DNA of 64,000 nucleotides from assembly GCA_003214055.1 (NCBI GenBank), contig QCMD01000001.1, forward strand, positions 124,001 to 188,000, in the 5' to 3' direction. The stretch is from Prochlorococcus sp. AG-418-K17. GTDB taxonomy: Bacteria; Cyanobacteriota; Cyanobacteriia; PCC-6307; Cyanobiaceae. Numbering within the stretch: the stretch's first letter is position 1; every line of letters begins with the position of its first letter. The notes beneath the pieces were generated by a model. It made no database searches, was not told where the DNA came from, and saw nothing but the letters and a program-made list of their open reading frames with translations. Of the stretch, positions 45,438 through 56,891 are shown piece by piece. The position numbers were made by a program, and so were the translations under genes.

Positions 45438-46334
45438 ATGAAAGTTGCATGGGTATTCCCTGGACAGGGTTCACAAAAAATTGGAATGGCAAAACAAATT
45501 GAGAATTTGCCGAATACAAAGGAGAGGTTTACTTATGCTTCTGAGATTTTTGAACGAAATTTATTTGAAATTTGTGAGTTAAATGCCGAACTTACAAATC
45601 CACTTAGCGATTTGAATAATACAAGTAATACACAAATTTGTCTTTTTTTAGTTGAGTCAATTTTATTAGATGCACTAAAGGAAAATAATTTTAAACCAAA
45701 TTATGTTGCTGGTCATAGTCTAGGAGAAATCACTGCACTATATTGTGCGGATGTTTTTTCATTCAAAGATTGTGTATCACTAATAAAAAAAAGATCTCAA
45801 TTAATGGTTAATGCTGGCAAAGGATCTATGGCAGCAGTAATTGGTTTTGATAGAAATCAACTTGATTTATTAGTACAAAAAATTGATGATGTTGTAATTG
45901 CTAATGATAATAGCTCTTCCCAAGTTGTCTTATCAGGATCTAATGAAGCATTAGAAAATTTATCGAGAGAAATTTCTTGCAAAAGATTCCTGAAGTTAAA
46001 TGTTTCAGGTGCATTTCATTCGCCATTTATGAATGAAGCTTCCGCAAAATTTTCTGATTATTTAAAAAATATTAAATTTAAAAATCCTTCTTTTCCAGTC
46101 ATTAGTAATTATGAACCTTCATTTTGTAGTGATCCGAATGAGCTTAAAATTAGATTAGAAAAGCAAATGTGTAACGGAGTGAGGTGGAGAGAAACTATGG
46201 ATTTAATGTCAAAAGATAGTGATCTTCATATTGTTGAAATTGGCCCTTCAAATGTACTGAGCGGTTTAGGAAAAAGACATCTCAAGGACGTAAAAATTTC
46301 TCAAGTTTCATCTTCAGATCAAGTATCTTATTAA
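45438..46334 (+). CDS. fabD: Malonyl-CoA:ACP transacylase
   Basis: FabD moves malonate onto ACP. The start WVFPGQGSQKIGMAK, nucleophile motif GHSLGEIT and the catalytic His in SGAFHSPFM are all present. At 298 residues the length is normal. It sits between fabH and the plsC-like gene, giving a lipid synthesis operon. Confidence 0.95.
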   Translation: MKVAWVFPGQGSQKIGMAKQIENLPNTKERFTYASEIFERNLFEICELNAELTNPLSDLNNTSNTQICLFLVESILLDALKENNFKPNYVAGHSLGEITALYCADVFSFKDCVSLIKKRSQLMVNAGKGSMAAVIGFDRNQLDLLVQKIDDVVIANDNSSSQVVLSGSNEALENLSREISCKRFLKLNVSGAFHSPFMNEASAKFSDYLKNIKFKNPSFPVISNYEPSFCSDPNELKIRLEKQMCNGVRWRETMDLMSKDSDLHIVEIGPSNVLSGLGKRHLKDVKISQVSSSDQVSY

Positions 46335-46339
46335 TTATC

Positions 46340-46960
46340 ATGAAACATCATATTGTTCAAAAAATAATTTATCAATTAGTTAGCAAACTTTTTGTATTCC
46401 CTATTTATAAATTTGTATTTAAAGGTCATTTAATTGGTAGAGAGAATATCCCGCAAAAAGATTCTTTTATAATGGTTTCTAATCATGGCTCTTTACTTGA
46501 TCCTCCCTTTTTAGGACATGCCTTGGGACGAAATATATCTTTTATGGCTAAAGCAGAGCTTTTTAAAATACCTTTGCTCGGTTTTGTTATCAAGGCTTGC
46601 GGAGCGTATCCTGTAAAAAGGGGTATAGCTGATAAAAATACCATTAAAACAGCCTGTAAAAAACTATCAAATGATAATTCTATTGGAATTTTTATTGATG
46701 GTACTCGTCAAAAAAATGGGCGAGTTAATAAGCCAAAACAAGGAGCTGCATTATTAGCCTTTAAAAATCAAAAAAAATTATTGCCTGTTGCAATAGTTAA
46801 TTCACATAGACTAATAAGATTTAAATTCTTTTTCCCTTTCTTTTCAAAAATAATTATTAAAGTAGGAAAACCTGTTCAACCTCCTAAAACCTCATCAAGG
46901 GATGATCTACGTTTCGTAACCAAAAACCTTCAAGATAATATTAATAATTTAATTGGATAA
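46340..46960 (+). CDS. plsC: 1-acyl-glycerol-3-phosphate acyltransferase (PlsC family)
   Basis: The HX4D catalytic motif is in SNHGSLLDPP, and FIDGTRQKNG supplies the EGTR-like substrate motif with Asp for Glu. At 206 residues it is a compact PlsC. It lies 5 bp after fabD, completing a run that supplies and uses acyl chains: plsX, fabH, fabD, plsC. Which acyl-glycerol it prefers cannot be told. Confidence 0.9.
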   Translation: MKHHIVQKIIYQLVSKLFVFPIYKFVFKGHLIGRENIPQKDSFIMVSNHGSLLDPPFLGHALGRNISFMAKAELFKIPLLGFVIKACGAYPVKRGIADKNTIKTACKKLSNDNSIGIFIDGTRQKNGRVNKPKQGAALLAFKNQKKLLPVAIVNSHRLIRFKFFFPFFSKIIIKVGKPVQPPKTSSRDDLRFVTKNLQDNINNLIG

Positions 46961-46964
46961 ATAC

Positions 46965-47618
46965 TTAATTAATTGGAGAAATAGGGTAAAGTGGTAAAAC
47001 TTTTTGCCAGGAATTTGCACTCGTATTTAAAAAATTTGTATTTGATAAATCTAATAGTTCTGTTAAATCTTCTTTATCCTTGTAATTAGCCTCAAAAAAA
47101 AGATCTTTTGATTCGAATTCTTTCAAAACTTTTGGTAAAACTGTCTCTCGTATAACTAAATCCGAATTTCTTTCTTCTTTATGGCAAATTTCATATTTGC
47201 CTGCAATAAAGCCATTTCGTTTTAATTTTTTGTAAATCCAGAATGATTGTTGGTCTGTATAAATATTATTTTTTGATGCAATTCTTTTTGCCATTATTTC
47301 AAATGAACTAAAACCTTCTAGAGGACAATTTATTTGCTGTGAGATAGTTCTCGCTAAAACTACAATAAGCCTTGAGGCATTGAAATTACCTGGCCCTATG
47401 CTGACTGATATCTTATTTATTTTTTGTAAATTTTCTTCTGAAATAAATTTGTGAAAGTCGGTTATCAAGTTGTTACATAAATCATTATCAAGTTTCTTAA
47501 TAAATAATTTATCAGATCCAAAATCATTGTTATTTCTGTATCCAAAACCAAAAGAATTATCTGTACTAAATATGGCTAATGTAGGGTAGCTTAGTTTTTG
47601 TTGAAGATTTTGGGTCAT
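46965..47618 (-). CDS. tsaB: tRNA threonylcarbamoyladenosine protein TsaB
   Basis: TsaB is the dimerisation partner of TsaD in making t6A on tRNAs. The sequence has ISVSIGPGNFNASRLIVVLARTI, the GPGSFTGLR-like segment, and LEGFSSFEIMAKRI. It lacks the metal-binding His pair of TsaD, as expected. At 217 residues the length is typical. It converges on plsC with 4 bp between. Confidence 0.85.
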   Translation of the reverse strand: MTQNLQQKLSYPTLAIFSTDNSFGFGYRNNNDFGSDKLFIKKLDNDLCNNLITDFHKFISEENLQKINKISVSIGPGNFNASRLIVVLARTISQQINCPLEGFSSFEIMAKRIASKNNIYTDQQSFWIYKKLKRNGFIAGKYEICHKEERNSDLVIRETVLPKVLKEFESKDLFFEANYKDKEDLTELLDLSNTNFLNTSANSWQKVLPLYPISPIN

Positions 47619-47627
47619 ATATTACCT

Positions 47628-47879
47628 TTACACAGGCAATTCCATACCTGGATTACATTTAGACCATTTACCAAATTCTTCGGCAAAACTTTCGCAAGAT
47701 TGAACATCCCAATCAGTTTTGTAATCACCATTCATATCTTTAACTATATTGACATGAATGAATGGTTTATTTGCTTTAAAATCAGGTACATCACAAATAT
47801 TATCAACACCATGATTATTCTCAACATCATGATATGTGATACATCTATCAACCCATTTACAGTTGATGCAAATGCACAT
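47628..47879 (-). CDS. ycf34: Ycf34 family protein
   Basis: Ycf34 is a small FeS-cluster protein implicated in photosynthetic electron flow in cyanobacteria. It starts MCICINCKWVDRCITYHDVE with four Cys in the first 13 residues, and ends WDVQSCESFAEEFGKWSKCNPG. At 83 residues the length fits. It is 9 bp upstream of tsaB, so the two are co-transcribed. Confidence 0.92.
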   Translation of the reverse strand: MCICINCKWVDRCITYHDVENNHGVDNICDVPDFKANKPFIHVNIVKDMNGDYKTDWDVQSCESFAEEFGKWSKCNPGMELPV

Positions 47880-47893
47880 AATTAAAAAATAAA

Positions 47894-49111
47894 ATGAAAA
47901 ATAACATTCTCACTGATCATACACTAATAATTAATGAATTAGAAAAAAGAATAAAATTTCATAATTGGAATTATATCTTACCTTTTTTACCTAAAGGATC
48001 ATATTTAGTTGGTGGTTATATAAGAGACACTATTTTGGGAAGAGTGAATCAAGAGGTAGATGTTGATATTGTGGTGCCTTTTAATGCAGTTGAAATTGGG
48101 AAAAAGATTTCAGATAATATTGAATCAAAATTTATAATCTTAGATCAAAAAAGAGGAGTAGTTAGAATTATTCTTAATCATATTTCTATTGATATTGCTA
48201 ATCAGGTTTCATCAACAATTGAAGGGGATTTGAGAACTAGGGATTTTTCGATTAATTCTATTGCTTTTTTATTTGATAAGAACAATTTGTTCGATCCATT
48301 CAATGGCCTTAAAGATTTAGAATTTTCATTAATTAGAACGAATTCAGAAATAAATTTACTTAATGATCCATTACGAATATTGAGATGTTTTCGATTTGTT
48401 TCAGAATTGAATTTTAAAATTGATCCAAAGTTAATTACTTTTATAAAAAAAAATAAAGGGAAATTATATCTTGTTGCTAAAGAGAGGATTAATTATGAAA
48501 TACATAAAATAGTAAATGGGTCAAATGCTCTTGCTGCGGTGGTGTTGATAAAAAAAATTAACATATTTGGTTCTGATCATTTATATGAAGATTCTTTTTT
48601 TTTGGATTTAAAGAAAATTACATATACAGAACTTAATCAGGAAGAAAAAGAGAAATTTTTACCATTATTTTTTGTGGCCCAAATTTTTGATGCTGTATCT
48701 CTAGAGAAATTTAAATTTAGTAAATCTGAAATTGCAAAAACTAAGTTATTGCGAAAATGGCACTTTTATTTGAAGGACAAAAATATCGCTCAGTTAAATG
48801 AATTAGATAGATTTACATTACATCAAGAATTAGAGATGTTTCTTCCATCTTTTATTTTTTATTTACCTCAAAAACATCGTTTAGATTGGCTTAATAGATG
48901 GCGTGATAAGGATGATAAATTATTTCATCCCTCAAATTTACTAAATGGGGATGTAATCAAAAAAAAATTCGAAATAGAGGATGGGCCTATCTTGGGAGAG
49001 CTTTTAAAGTATCTTTCAAAGGAGCTTGCATATAAAAGATTAAATAATTTTGATGAAGCTATTTATAAAGCAAAGCAATGGATTGAACAAAATGCGCCAA
49101 AATGTGATTAA
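47894..49111 (+). CDS. CCA-adding tRNA nucleotidyltransferase / poly(A) polymerase family
   Basis: The nucleotidyltransferase head has LVGGYIRDTIL, then EVDVDIVV with the catalytic Asp pair, and RTRDFSINSIAF. The body is helical and ends without an HD phosphohydrolase domain. CCA is not encoded in the tRNA-Asn here, so such an enzyme is needed. At 405 residues the size is usual for cyanobacterial members. Confidence 0.92.
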   Translation: MKNNILTDHTLIINELEKRIKFHNWNYILPFLPKGSYLVGGYIRDTILGRVNQEVDVDIVVPFNAVEIGKKISDNIESKFIILDQKRGVVRIILNHISIDIANQVSSTIEGDLRTRDFSINSIAFLFDKNNLFDPFNGLKDLEFSLIRTNSEINLLNDPLRILRCFRFVSELNFKIDPKLITFIKKNKGKLYLVAKERINYEIHKIVNGSNALAAVVLIKKINIFGSDHLYEDSFFLDLKKITYTELNQEEKEKFLPLFFVAQIFDAVSLEKFKFSKSEIAKTKLLRKWHFYLKDKNIAQLNELDRFTLHQELEMFLPSFIFYLPQKHRLDWLNRWRDKDDKLFHPSNLLNGDVIKKKFEIEDGPILGELLKYLSKELAYKRLNNFDEAIYKAKQWIEQNAPKCD

Positions 49112-49169
49112 ATACACATAGCTTAGTTTTGTTTAGAAGTTCAGACTTCAAAATCATCTTTAAAAATTT

Positions 49170-49586
49170 ATGAGTATTCGCATTTACATTGGCAATTTAC
49201 CACAAGGATTTAATCCAAAAGAATTTGATAGTATCTTAAAGTCAGTTTCTGATTCCATAAGATTTAAAGCAGTTTTAGATAAAGATACTAAAGAGTGTAG
49301 GGGATTTGGTTTCGCAACTACTAATAATGAGGAGAATGCTTGTTTAGTAATTGAAAAGTTAAATGGTTTTGAATTTAATGGTTCTAAATTAAGAGTAGAG
49401 CTTTCCGAAAAAAAAGATTCTTCTTCTAAAAGAAACGGTTCTAATTTAAATAAAAATAAGAAAAGAAAAGATTTTAAAAAAATTGTTCATAGTGATGCCC
49501 CTAATTTAGAGGCTCCCGATCCAAGATGGGCAGGAGAACTATCTAAGTTGAAAGATTTGTTAGCTAATCAGAAAACTCCGGCGTAA
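49170..49586 (+). CDS. RRM-type RNA-binding protein (Rbp)
   Basis: One RNA-recognition motif makes the first 80 residues: RNP2 IRIYIGNLPQ and RNP1 ECRGFGFATT. A basic Ser/Lys/Asn-rich tail follows (KKDSSSKRNGSNLNKNKKRK). Cyanobacterial Rbp proteins bind mRNAs and are often cold- or stress-induced. The tail is longer and more basic than in minimal Rbps. It converges on crtB with 3 bp between. Confidence 0.93.
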   Translation: MSIRIYIGNLPQGFNPKEFDSILKSVSDSIRFKAVLDKDTKECRGFGFATTNNEENACLVIEKLNGFEFNGSKLRVELSEKKDSSSKRNGSNLNKNKKRKDFKKIVHSDAPNLEAPDPRWAGELSKLKDLLANQKTPA

Positions 49587-49589
49587 TTT

Positions 49590-50498
49590 TTACTTAATTC
49601 TTGAAATCAAAAAAGAAATTGGTATTTCTAATGCTTTAACTGATTTTCTCACGAAAGCCCTATTGTTAAAAACATCGTAGTCTAATCTTTCAATAGAATC
49701 TAATATACCTCTATAAAGCCTTAATGATGTCCATACTGGCCATCTTGCATCCGCAGATAACCATTTAATTCCATCCTCCGATTTTTGGAACCAATCTCTT
49801 GCTCTGGTAAGTTGAAAATCCATAAGCTTTCTCCATTGGTTATTTATTTTTCCATTTAAAAGTTCATGTTCAGAATAATTAAATTTTTCAATATCATCTT
49901 GAGGTAAATAAATCCTTCCTCTTTGTCTATCTTCTCCTACGTCTCTCAATATATTTGTTAATTGATTCGCTATACCCAAGGCTATAGCCGCTTCTGATGG
50001 GTCAGGTTTGTTGCTCCAGGGTGCTGATGTATATGCACTGTCAATACCCATAACATTTTGAGTCATTAATCCTACAGTCCCAGCTACTCGGTAGCAGTAA
50101 AGTTTTAATTCTGAGAAATTTTTATATCTAAATTTATTTAGGTCCATTCTTTGACCTTCTATCATATCTAAATAAGGATCAATACTTTGTGGAAATTTTT
50201 CTAGGGTATTATGTAGAACAGCATCTAAATCTGATTTAATATTGCCTTTAAATATATTTTTAGTGTTTTCTTCCCATTCATTCAAATTATCTGAAAGCTC
50301 TTCTTTTGATTTAGTAGAGGCCTCTATACTATCCATAATTTCATCGGTTCTTCTACACCATACATAGATAGCCCAAATTGCTTTTCTTTTTTCAAGGGGC
50401 AAAAGGAGAGTACCTAAGTAAAAGGTTTTTGCCCATTTTTGAGTTTCCACTCGGCAAACTTCATATGCTTTTTCTAGGTGAGAAAATGAATTATCCAA
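49590..50498 (-). CDS. crtB: Phytoene synthase
   Basis: CrtB joins two geranylgeranyl diphosphates to phytoene, the first carotenoid step. The two Asp-rich Mg2+-binding motifs appear as WCRRTDEIMD and LTNILRDVGEDRQRGRIYLP. At 302 residues the length is normal. It is 31 bp downstream of crtP on the same strand, so the two form an operon. Confidence 0.96.
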   Translation of the reverse strand: MDNSFSHLEKAYEVCRVETQKWAKTFYLGTLLLPLEKRKAIWAIYVWCRRTDEIMDSIEASTKSKEELSDNLNEWEENTKNIFKGNIKSDLDAVLHNTLEKFPQSIDPYLDMIEGQRMDLNKFRYKNFSELKLYCYRVAGTVGLMTQNVMGIDSAYTSAPWSNKPDPSEAAIALGIANQLTNILRDVGEDRQRGRIYLPQDDIEKFNYSEHELLNGKINNQWRKLMDFQLTRARDWFQKSEDGIKWLSADARWPVWTSLRLYRGILDSIERLDYDVFNNRAFVRKSVKALEIPISFLISRIK

Positions 50499-50529
50499 AA
50501 AGTTATTTATCTAAAGTTTGAAGTGGTTT

Positions 50530-51969
<1,440 letters not shown>

Positions 51970-52016
51970 CTAAAGTTAGAACATTATAATTTTTTTCGTT
52001 GATTATTTTTAGAATT

Positions 52017-52364
52017 ATGGAAAAAATGCTTTTAAAATCTACTACCAGACATGTCAGAATATTTACAGCTGAGGTGGTTGATAATGATTTAAAGTTTCAT
52101 CCAAACAAATTAACCCTTGATTTGGATCCTGACAATGAATTTATTTGGAATGATGAATCTATCATGAAAATAAAACAAAAGTTTAATCAGCTTGTAAATG
52201 AGAGAGAAGGAAAACCTTTAGATGATTACGAACTCCGCAAAATTGGCTCAGAAATTGAGTTTTTGATTAAATTTTTACTTCAAAATGGCCAACTAAGTTA
52301 CAATCCAGATTGTAGAGTTATGAATTATTCAATGGGTCTGCCAAAGACTAATAAAGAACTGTGA
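52017..52364 (+). CDS. ndhM: NAD(P)H-quinone oxidoreductase subunit M
   Basis: NdhM is a peripheral-arm subunit of NDH-1. The conserved [29 protein letters not shown] and [24 protein letters not shown] are all present. I prefer ATG 52017 ([10 protein letters not shown]), giving 115 residues. The track start at 51999 adds a short leader not expected. It overlaps the next gene by 4 bp. Confidence 0.95.
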   Translation: MEKMLLKSTTRHVRIFTAEVVDNDLKFHPNKLTLDLDPDNEFIWNDESIMKIKQKFNQLVNEREGKPLDDYELRKIGSEIEFLIKFLLQNGQLSYNPDCRVMNYSMGLPKTNKEL

Positions 52365-52984
52365 ATAGATCATCAAATAGGAGGCCAAGAAGAAGGTCTG
52401 GAAGAAATGATTATTCCGAATACCAAAAAAAAGATGATTTTTACAGTCAGAGAAGTAAAAGATTACCTTCTTCTGGGACTGAACAAAAAATTACTTTTAA
52501 TACCGGTACAGTTGCTGTGCTTGCGGGAGTATTAATTTTAGGTGTTGGAATTGGCAGTGCTATAACTAGTACTACTGATGGTGGTCAAGGAAATATAGCT
52601 AGCCAACAGCAATTAGATATGGCTGTACCAGACCCTGAATTTTGTAGACAATGGGGAGCAAGTGCTTTCGTAATTGATGTAGAGATGTATACAACACTAA
52701 ATCCCTCAACTAGTTTTGTGACACAACCAGCACTTCAACCTGGTTGCGTTATTAGAAGAGAGAATTGGACAGTTCTTCAAAAACAAGGAGCTATAAGTAA
52801 TGAAGATGTCAGAGAATGTAAGCAAAGGATGAATACTTTTGCTTATATTGGATCAATAAGAGATAAACCTATTGTAAAATGTGTTTATCAGACCGATGTT
52901 AATGAGAATAAATTTATAATTAAGGGAGACGGTCAAGCAGAGGATGGTGGAGTGGGAATTAATAAAGAAGCTATACAGTTTTAA
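52361..52984 (+). CDS. DUF3172 membrane-anchored protein
   Basis: A basic, disordered head ([12 protein letters not shown]) precedes one hydrophobic helix ([20 protein letters not shown], about residues 50-70). An exported C-terminal domain with four or five Cys follows ([19 protein letters not shown]). The layout fits the cyanobacterial family DUF3172. The start codon is GTG at 52361, inside the ndhM stop (GTGA). Function is unknown; coupling to ndhM hints at the thylakoid membrane. Confidence 0.85.
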   Translation: MNRSSNRRPRRRSGRNDYSEYQKKDDFYSQRSKRLPSSGTEQKITFNTGTVAVLAGVLILGVGIGSAITSTTDGGQGNIASQQQLDMAVPDPEFCRQWGASAFVIDVEMYTTLNPSTSFVTQPALQPGCVIRRENWTVLQKQGAISNEDVRECKQRMNTFAYIGSIRDKPIVKCVYQTDVNENKFIIKGDGQAEDGGVGINKEAIQF

Positions 52985-52997
52985 CAAATATTTTTTA

Positions 52998-53942
52998 TTA
53001 CTTTTGTCTTAGAGGGCTTTCCAAACTAGCAAATTGAGGTAAGATATTCTGCTTGAATACTTCAGACGCTCTTGAAGTATATCTTGAGGGATTAGTTATT
53101 AATTTAAGTTCTCTTTTAACCTCTAAATCTGCAACAAAGGCCTTGTGAATCGTCCCAGCTGTCAATTCACGTTCAATAGAAACAACTGGCAAGAAAGAGG
53201 CACCAAGACCTGATTGCACAGCATTCTTTATTGCTTCAAGAGAATTAAGTTCCATTTCTATCTTTAATCTTTGAATATCAAGTCCTGAATCTTTCAGAAG
53301 TTTGTCCACCACTTTTCTAGTAGTAGATTGAGAATCTAATGTGACAAAATTTAGTTTGTATAAATCTTCTTTTAAAAGCTCATGTTTTTTAGCAAGGGGA
53401 TGCTTACTAGGTAAAATTAGTGCTAACTCATCAGTTGCGTATGGAATAATCTGTAATAGATTTTCTAGATCTCCAGGTAACTGCCCCCCAATAATGGCTA
53501 GATCAATTTGGCCATTGGCAACGCTCCAGCCAGTCCTTCGAGTACTGTGGACTTGAAGTTGAACAGATACATCTGGATACATTTGGCGAAAAAGTCCAAT
53601 CATCCTTGGCATTAAGTAAGTTCCTGTTGTTTGGCTTGCTCCAATAATTAGTGTTCCACCTTTAAGACTATTTAGATCTTCTATTGCCTTGCATGCTTCA
53701 TCACATTGATTAAGAATTCGTTCGCAATATTCAAGCAATAATCTACCTGCTTCAGTGAGAAGGGCTTTTCTACCTCCTCTATCAAATATTGTAATTTCAA
53801 GTTGTTTTTCTAAATTTTGAATTTGCAAACTTACAGCTGGTTGGGTTACGTACAGTAAATCTGCAGCCTTTTTAAAACTTCCTTGAGCTGCAATAGCTTT
53901 TAATATTCTTAATTGATCTAGAGTAAATGGTAATTCGGGCAT
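52998..53942 (-). CDS. rbcR: LysR-type regulator RbcR (Ycf30-like)
   Basis: An N-terminal winged helix-turn-helix ([38 protein letters not shown]) is followed by a periplasmic-binding-protein-like sensor domain. The start [15 protein letters not shown] is what I know for RbcR, which controls Rubisco and carbon-acquisition genes. NdhR/CcmR is a possible alternative because ndhF lies next door. Two overlapping palindromes in the 78-bp gap to the divergent NnrU gene are candidate binding sites. Confidence 0.86.
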   Translation of the reverse strand: MPELPFTLDQLRILKAIAAQGSFKKAADLLYVTQPAVSLQIQNLEKQLEITIFDRGGRKALLTEAGRLLLEYCERILNQCDEACKAIEDLNSLKGGTLIIGASQTTGTYLMPRMIGLFRQMYPDVSVQLQVHSTRRTGWSVANGQIDLAIIGGQLPGDLENLLQIIPYATDELALILPSKHPLAKKHELLKEDLYKLNFVTLDSQSTTRKVVDKLLKDSGLDIQRLKIEMELNSLEAIKNAVQSGLGASFLPVVSIERELTAGTIHKAFVADLEVKRELKLITNPSRYTSRASEVFKQNILPQFASLESPLRQK

Positions 53943-53972
53943 TTATTTATGCCTAAAATTATTTATAATTCT

Positions 53973-54000
53973 AATACGTAAGCGTATTCTTGTTAAGAAT
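53973..54000. promoter_or_regulatory. Overlapping palindromes between rbcR and the NnrU-family gene
   Basis: AATACG-TAAG-CGTATT (53973-53988) overlaps ATTCTT-GTT-AAGAAT (53986-54000). The first contains ATAC-N6-GTAT, like a LysR box (T-N11-A). The location between a LysR gene and its divergent neighbour is typical of an autoregulatory operator. Confidence 0.5.
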
Positions 54001-54020
54001 AAACTTTTTAAATTTACTAT

Positions 54021-54749
54021 ATGGAGATACATAACTCTTCTTTTGTGATTTTACTCCTAATTTTAGTTTTTGCTGTGATTCATAGCGGTGGAGCAGCTTT
54101 AAGATCTAAAGCTGAAACTTTAATTGGACCACGTTTGTGGAGATTATGTTTTGTTTTTTTAAGTTTACCGTCTGCAATAGTATTAATAAGTTATTTTTTG
54201 TCACATAGATATGATGGGATAAGATTATGGAACTTACAAGGTAATTACTTTATATTTCTTTTTGTTTGGTTTTTAACTGCTATAAGTTTCTTATTTTTAT
54301 ATCCTGCGACATATAATTTGTTAGAAATTCCTTCCGTTTTAAAGCCTCAAGTAAGAATTTATGGAACTGGAATTATGAGGGTTACAAGGCATCCCCAAGC
54401 TTTTGGCCAGATCATTTGGTGTATAGCTCATACATTATGGATTGGTACATCTTTTACGTTAATAACGTCAATAGGTTTAATTTTGCACCATTTATTCGCA
54501 ATATGGCATGGTGATAGAAGATTAGAGGCAAAATTTGGTGAAGAATTTTATATTTATAAACAAAAAACATCAATCATTCCATTTTTGGCAATTATTGATG
54601 GTAGACAAGAATTTAAAGTTAAAGAATTTTTTAAATTATCTCAACTTGGAATAATAATTGCCATAGCAGTACTTTGGTGGTCTCACCAATATATAAATAT
54701 TGCTGTTAAAACATTCAATTCATCATTTTTGTCTAAATTTTTAAGTTGA
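54021..54749 (+). CDS. NnrU-family membrane protein, candidate 15-cis-zeta-carotene isomerase
   Basis: About six hydrophobic helices carry conserved histidines, in VIHSGGAALRSK, MRVTRHPQAFGQIIW and ILHHLFAIWHGDRRL. The NnrU family includes the plant and cyanobacterial haem enzyme Z-ISO, which acts between CrtP and CrtQ. Both of those enzymes are encoded in this window. That makes Z-ISO a reasonable candidate, but NnrU proteins also have other or unknown roles. The gene lies between rbcR and ndhF. Confidence 0.75.
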   Translation: MEIHNSSFVILLLILVFAVIHSGGAALRSKAETLIGPRLWRLCFVFLSLPSAIVLISYFLSHRYDGIRLWNLQGNYFIFLFVWFLTAISFLFLYPATYNLLEIPSVLKPQVRIYGTGIMRVTRHPQAFGQIIWCIAHTLWIGTSFTLITSIGLILHHLFAIWHGDRRLEAKFGEEFYIYKQKTSIIPFLAIIDGRQEFKVKEFFKLSQLGIIIAIAVLWWSHQYINIAVKTFNSSFLSKFLS

Positions 54750-54779
54750 CAGTTTAGTATTGTATTAAAAGTTTTATAA

Positions 54780-56807
54780 ATGATGCCTCAAGCTTCAGAA
54801 ATTGCATGGTTGATTCCCGTATTTCCTCTTATTGGAGCAGTTCTTTCTGGTTTAGGTTTAATAAGTATCAATAAAAAGATTAATAGTATTAGAGAAATTG
54901 TTTCAATAAGCTTGATTTCTTTTGTTGGTATTTCTGCAGTGATTAGTTATAAAGCATTGCTTGAGCAGATTAATGGTTATCAAACTATAGAAAAATTGTT
55001 TGTTTGGGCAAGTGCAGGTGATTTTAAAATTCCTATGGGATTTATTCTTGATCCACTTGGTAGTGTGATGCTTGCATTAGTTTCTACTATTACCTTGCTC
55101 GTAATGATTTATTCTCATGGATATATGGCTCATGACAAAGGTTATGTAAGGTTTTTCACTTACTTGGCTTTATTTAGTAGTTCAATGATGGGATTGATAA
55201 TAAGCCCAAATTTATTGGAAATATATGTCTTCTGGGAATTAGTTGGAATGTGTTCTTATTTGTTGGTTGGGTTTTGGTATGACAGAGATGGTGCGGCTCA
55301 TGCTGCTCAAAAGGCATTTGTGGTTAATAGGGTGGGAGATTTCGGATTATTACTAGGTATATTGGGATTGTTTTGGGCAACAAATAGCTTTGATTTTAAT
55401 GAGATTGCTTCAGGGATATCAACATCGATTTCTGATAATTCATTGCCGATATGGGCTGGTCTTCTTCTCTGTTTTTTGGTTTTCTTAGGACCAATGGCAA
55501 AGTCCGCTCAATTTCCTTTACATGTATGGCTGCCTGATGCTATGGAAGGTCCTACGCCTATCTCTGCCCTTATACATGCCGCAACTATGGTAGCTGCAGG
55601 AATATTTTTAGTCGCTAGACTTCAACCTTTGTATTCAATATTCCCTTCGATTCAGTTGATTGTTGCTCTAGTTGGAACAATAACTTGTTTTTTAGGAGCA
55701 TCAATTGCGTTAACACAAATGGATTTGAAAAAGGGTTTAGCATACAGTACAGTTTCTCAGCTTGGTTATATGATGCTTGCAATGGGCTGTGGTGCACCAG
55801 TAGCTGGCATTTTTCATCTAGTAACGCATGCCTGTTTCAAAGCAATGTTGTTTTTGGGATCAGGATCAGTAATACATGCTATGGAAGAAGTAGTAGGTCA
55901 CCAGCCTGCGCTAGCTCAAGATATGAGATTAATGGGAGGCTTAAGAAAGAAAATGCCTTATACTTCAACAACTTTTTTAGTGGGTTGTATTGCTATTAGC
56001 GGGATTCCACCCTTAGCTGGTTTTTGGAGTAAAGACGAGATACTTGGAAATGCATTTATTTCTTTCCCGGCTTTTTGGTTTGTGGGATTTTTAACTGCTG
56101 GGATGACTGCTTTTTATATGTTTAGACTTTATTTTTTGACATTTGAAGGAGACTTTAGAGGTGATAATAAGCAATTACAAAAAGAACTATTACTTGCCTC
56201 TCAAATAAACCTAGATGATGAAGCAGATGCCGAACATGAAGAGCTAAATGGCACACTTCATGAATCTCCATGGTCAATGACTTTCCCTTTAGTTTTTTTA
56301 GCAGTTCCTTCTTTAATAATTGGTTTTATGGGTCTTCCTTGGGATAGTAAGTTTGCTTCCTTGCTTGATCCAGAAGAAGCAAAGATCGCAGCGGAATTTT
56401 TTGAATTAAATGAATTTTTACCTTTAGCAATTGCTTCAGTCGTTATTGCTTCAATCGGAATTACAATTGCATATCAAGCTTACTTTCTTAAGAAAATTAA
56501 TTTATCTGTTTTATTTGCAGAAAAATTTCCAACCGTTAATAAATTTTTATGTAATAAATGGTATCTAGACGATATAAATGAAAAGCTTTTTGTGAAAGGT
56601 AGCCGAAAACTTGCAAAAGAGGTCTTAGAAGTTGACTCTAAAGTTGTTGATGGCGTGGTTAATTTAACGGGGCTTATAACTTTAGGAAGTGGAGAGGGTT
56701 TAAAGTATTTTGAAACAGGAAGAGCACAATTCTATGCCCTTATAGTATTTGGAGGTGTAATTTTGTTAGTTGCTATATTCGGTTTCCAGTCTCCACAGGT
56801 AACTTGA
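54780..56807 (+). CDS. ndhF: NAD(P)H-quinone oxidoreductase subunit 5 (NdhF)
   Basis: NdhF is a proton-pumping antiporter-like subunit of NDH-1. The family core has FWELVGMCSYLLVGFWYDR, PLHVWLPDAMEGPTPISALIHAATMVAAGIFLVAR and the key Lys in KSAQFPLHVWL. The C-terminal region has an extra helix for the long lateral arm. At 675 residues this is the NdhF1 size for respiration/cyclic flow. Start ATG 54780 or the Met next to it. The neighbouring ndhD belongs with it. Confidence 0.96.
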   Translation: MMPQASEIAWLIPVFPLIGAVLSGLGLISINKKINSIREIVSISLISFVGISAVISYKALLEQINGYQTIEKLFVWASAGDFKIPMGFILDPLGSVMLALVSTITLLVMIYSHGYMAHDKGYVRFFTYLALFSSSMMGLIISPNLLEIYVFWELVGMCSYLLVGFWYDRDGAAHAAQKAFVVNRVGDFGLLLGILGLFWATNSFDFNEIASGISTSISDNSLPIWAGLLLCFLVFLGPMAKSAQFPLHVWLPDAMEGPTPISALIHAATMVAAGIFLVARLQPLYSIFPSIQLIVALVGTITCFLGASIALTQMDLKKGLAYSTVSQLGYMMLAMGCGAPVAGIFHLVTHACFKAMLFLGSGSVIHAMEEVVGHQPALAQDMRLMGGLRKKMPYTSTTFLVGCIAISGIPPLAGFWSKDEILGNAFISFPAFWFVGFLTAGMTAFYMFRLYFLTFEGDFRGDNKQLQKELLLASQINLDDEADAEHEELNGTLHESPWSMTFPLVFLAVPSLIIGFMGLPWDSKFASLLDPEEAKIAAEFFELNEFLPLAIASVVIASIGITIAYQAYFLKKINLSVLFAEKFPTVNKFLCNKWYLDDINEKLFVKGSRKLAKEVLEVDSKVVDGVVNLTGLITLGSGEGLKYFETGRAQFYALIVFGGVILLVAIFGFQSPQVT

Positions 56808-56891
56808 TTACAAATGTGTGTCTTCACTGTTCATAGGGGTGAAAAAATACAGAAAATTTCTAGACTCTGTTTAAGATGATTTCTTTTTAAA

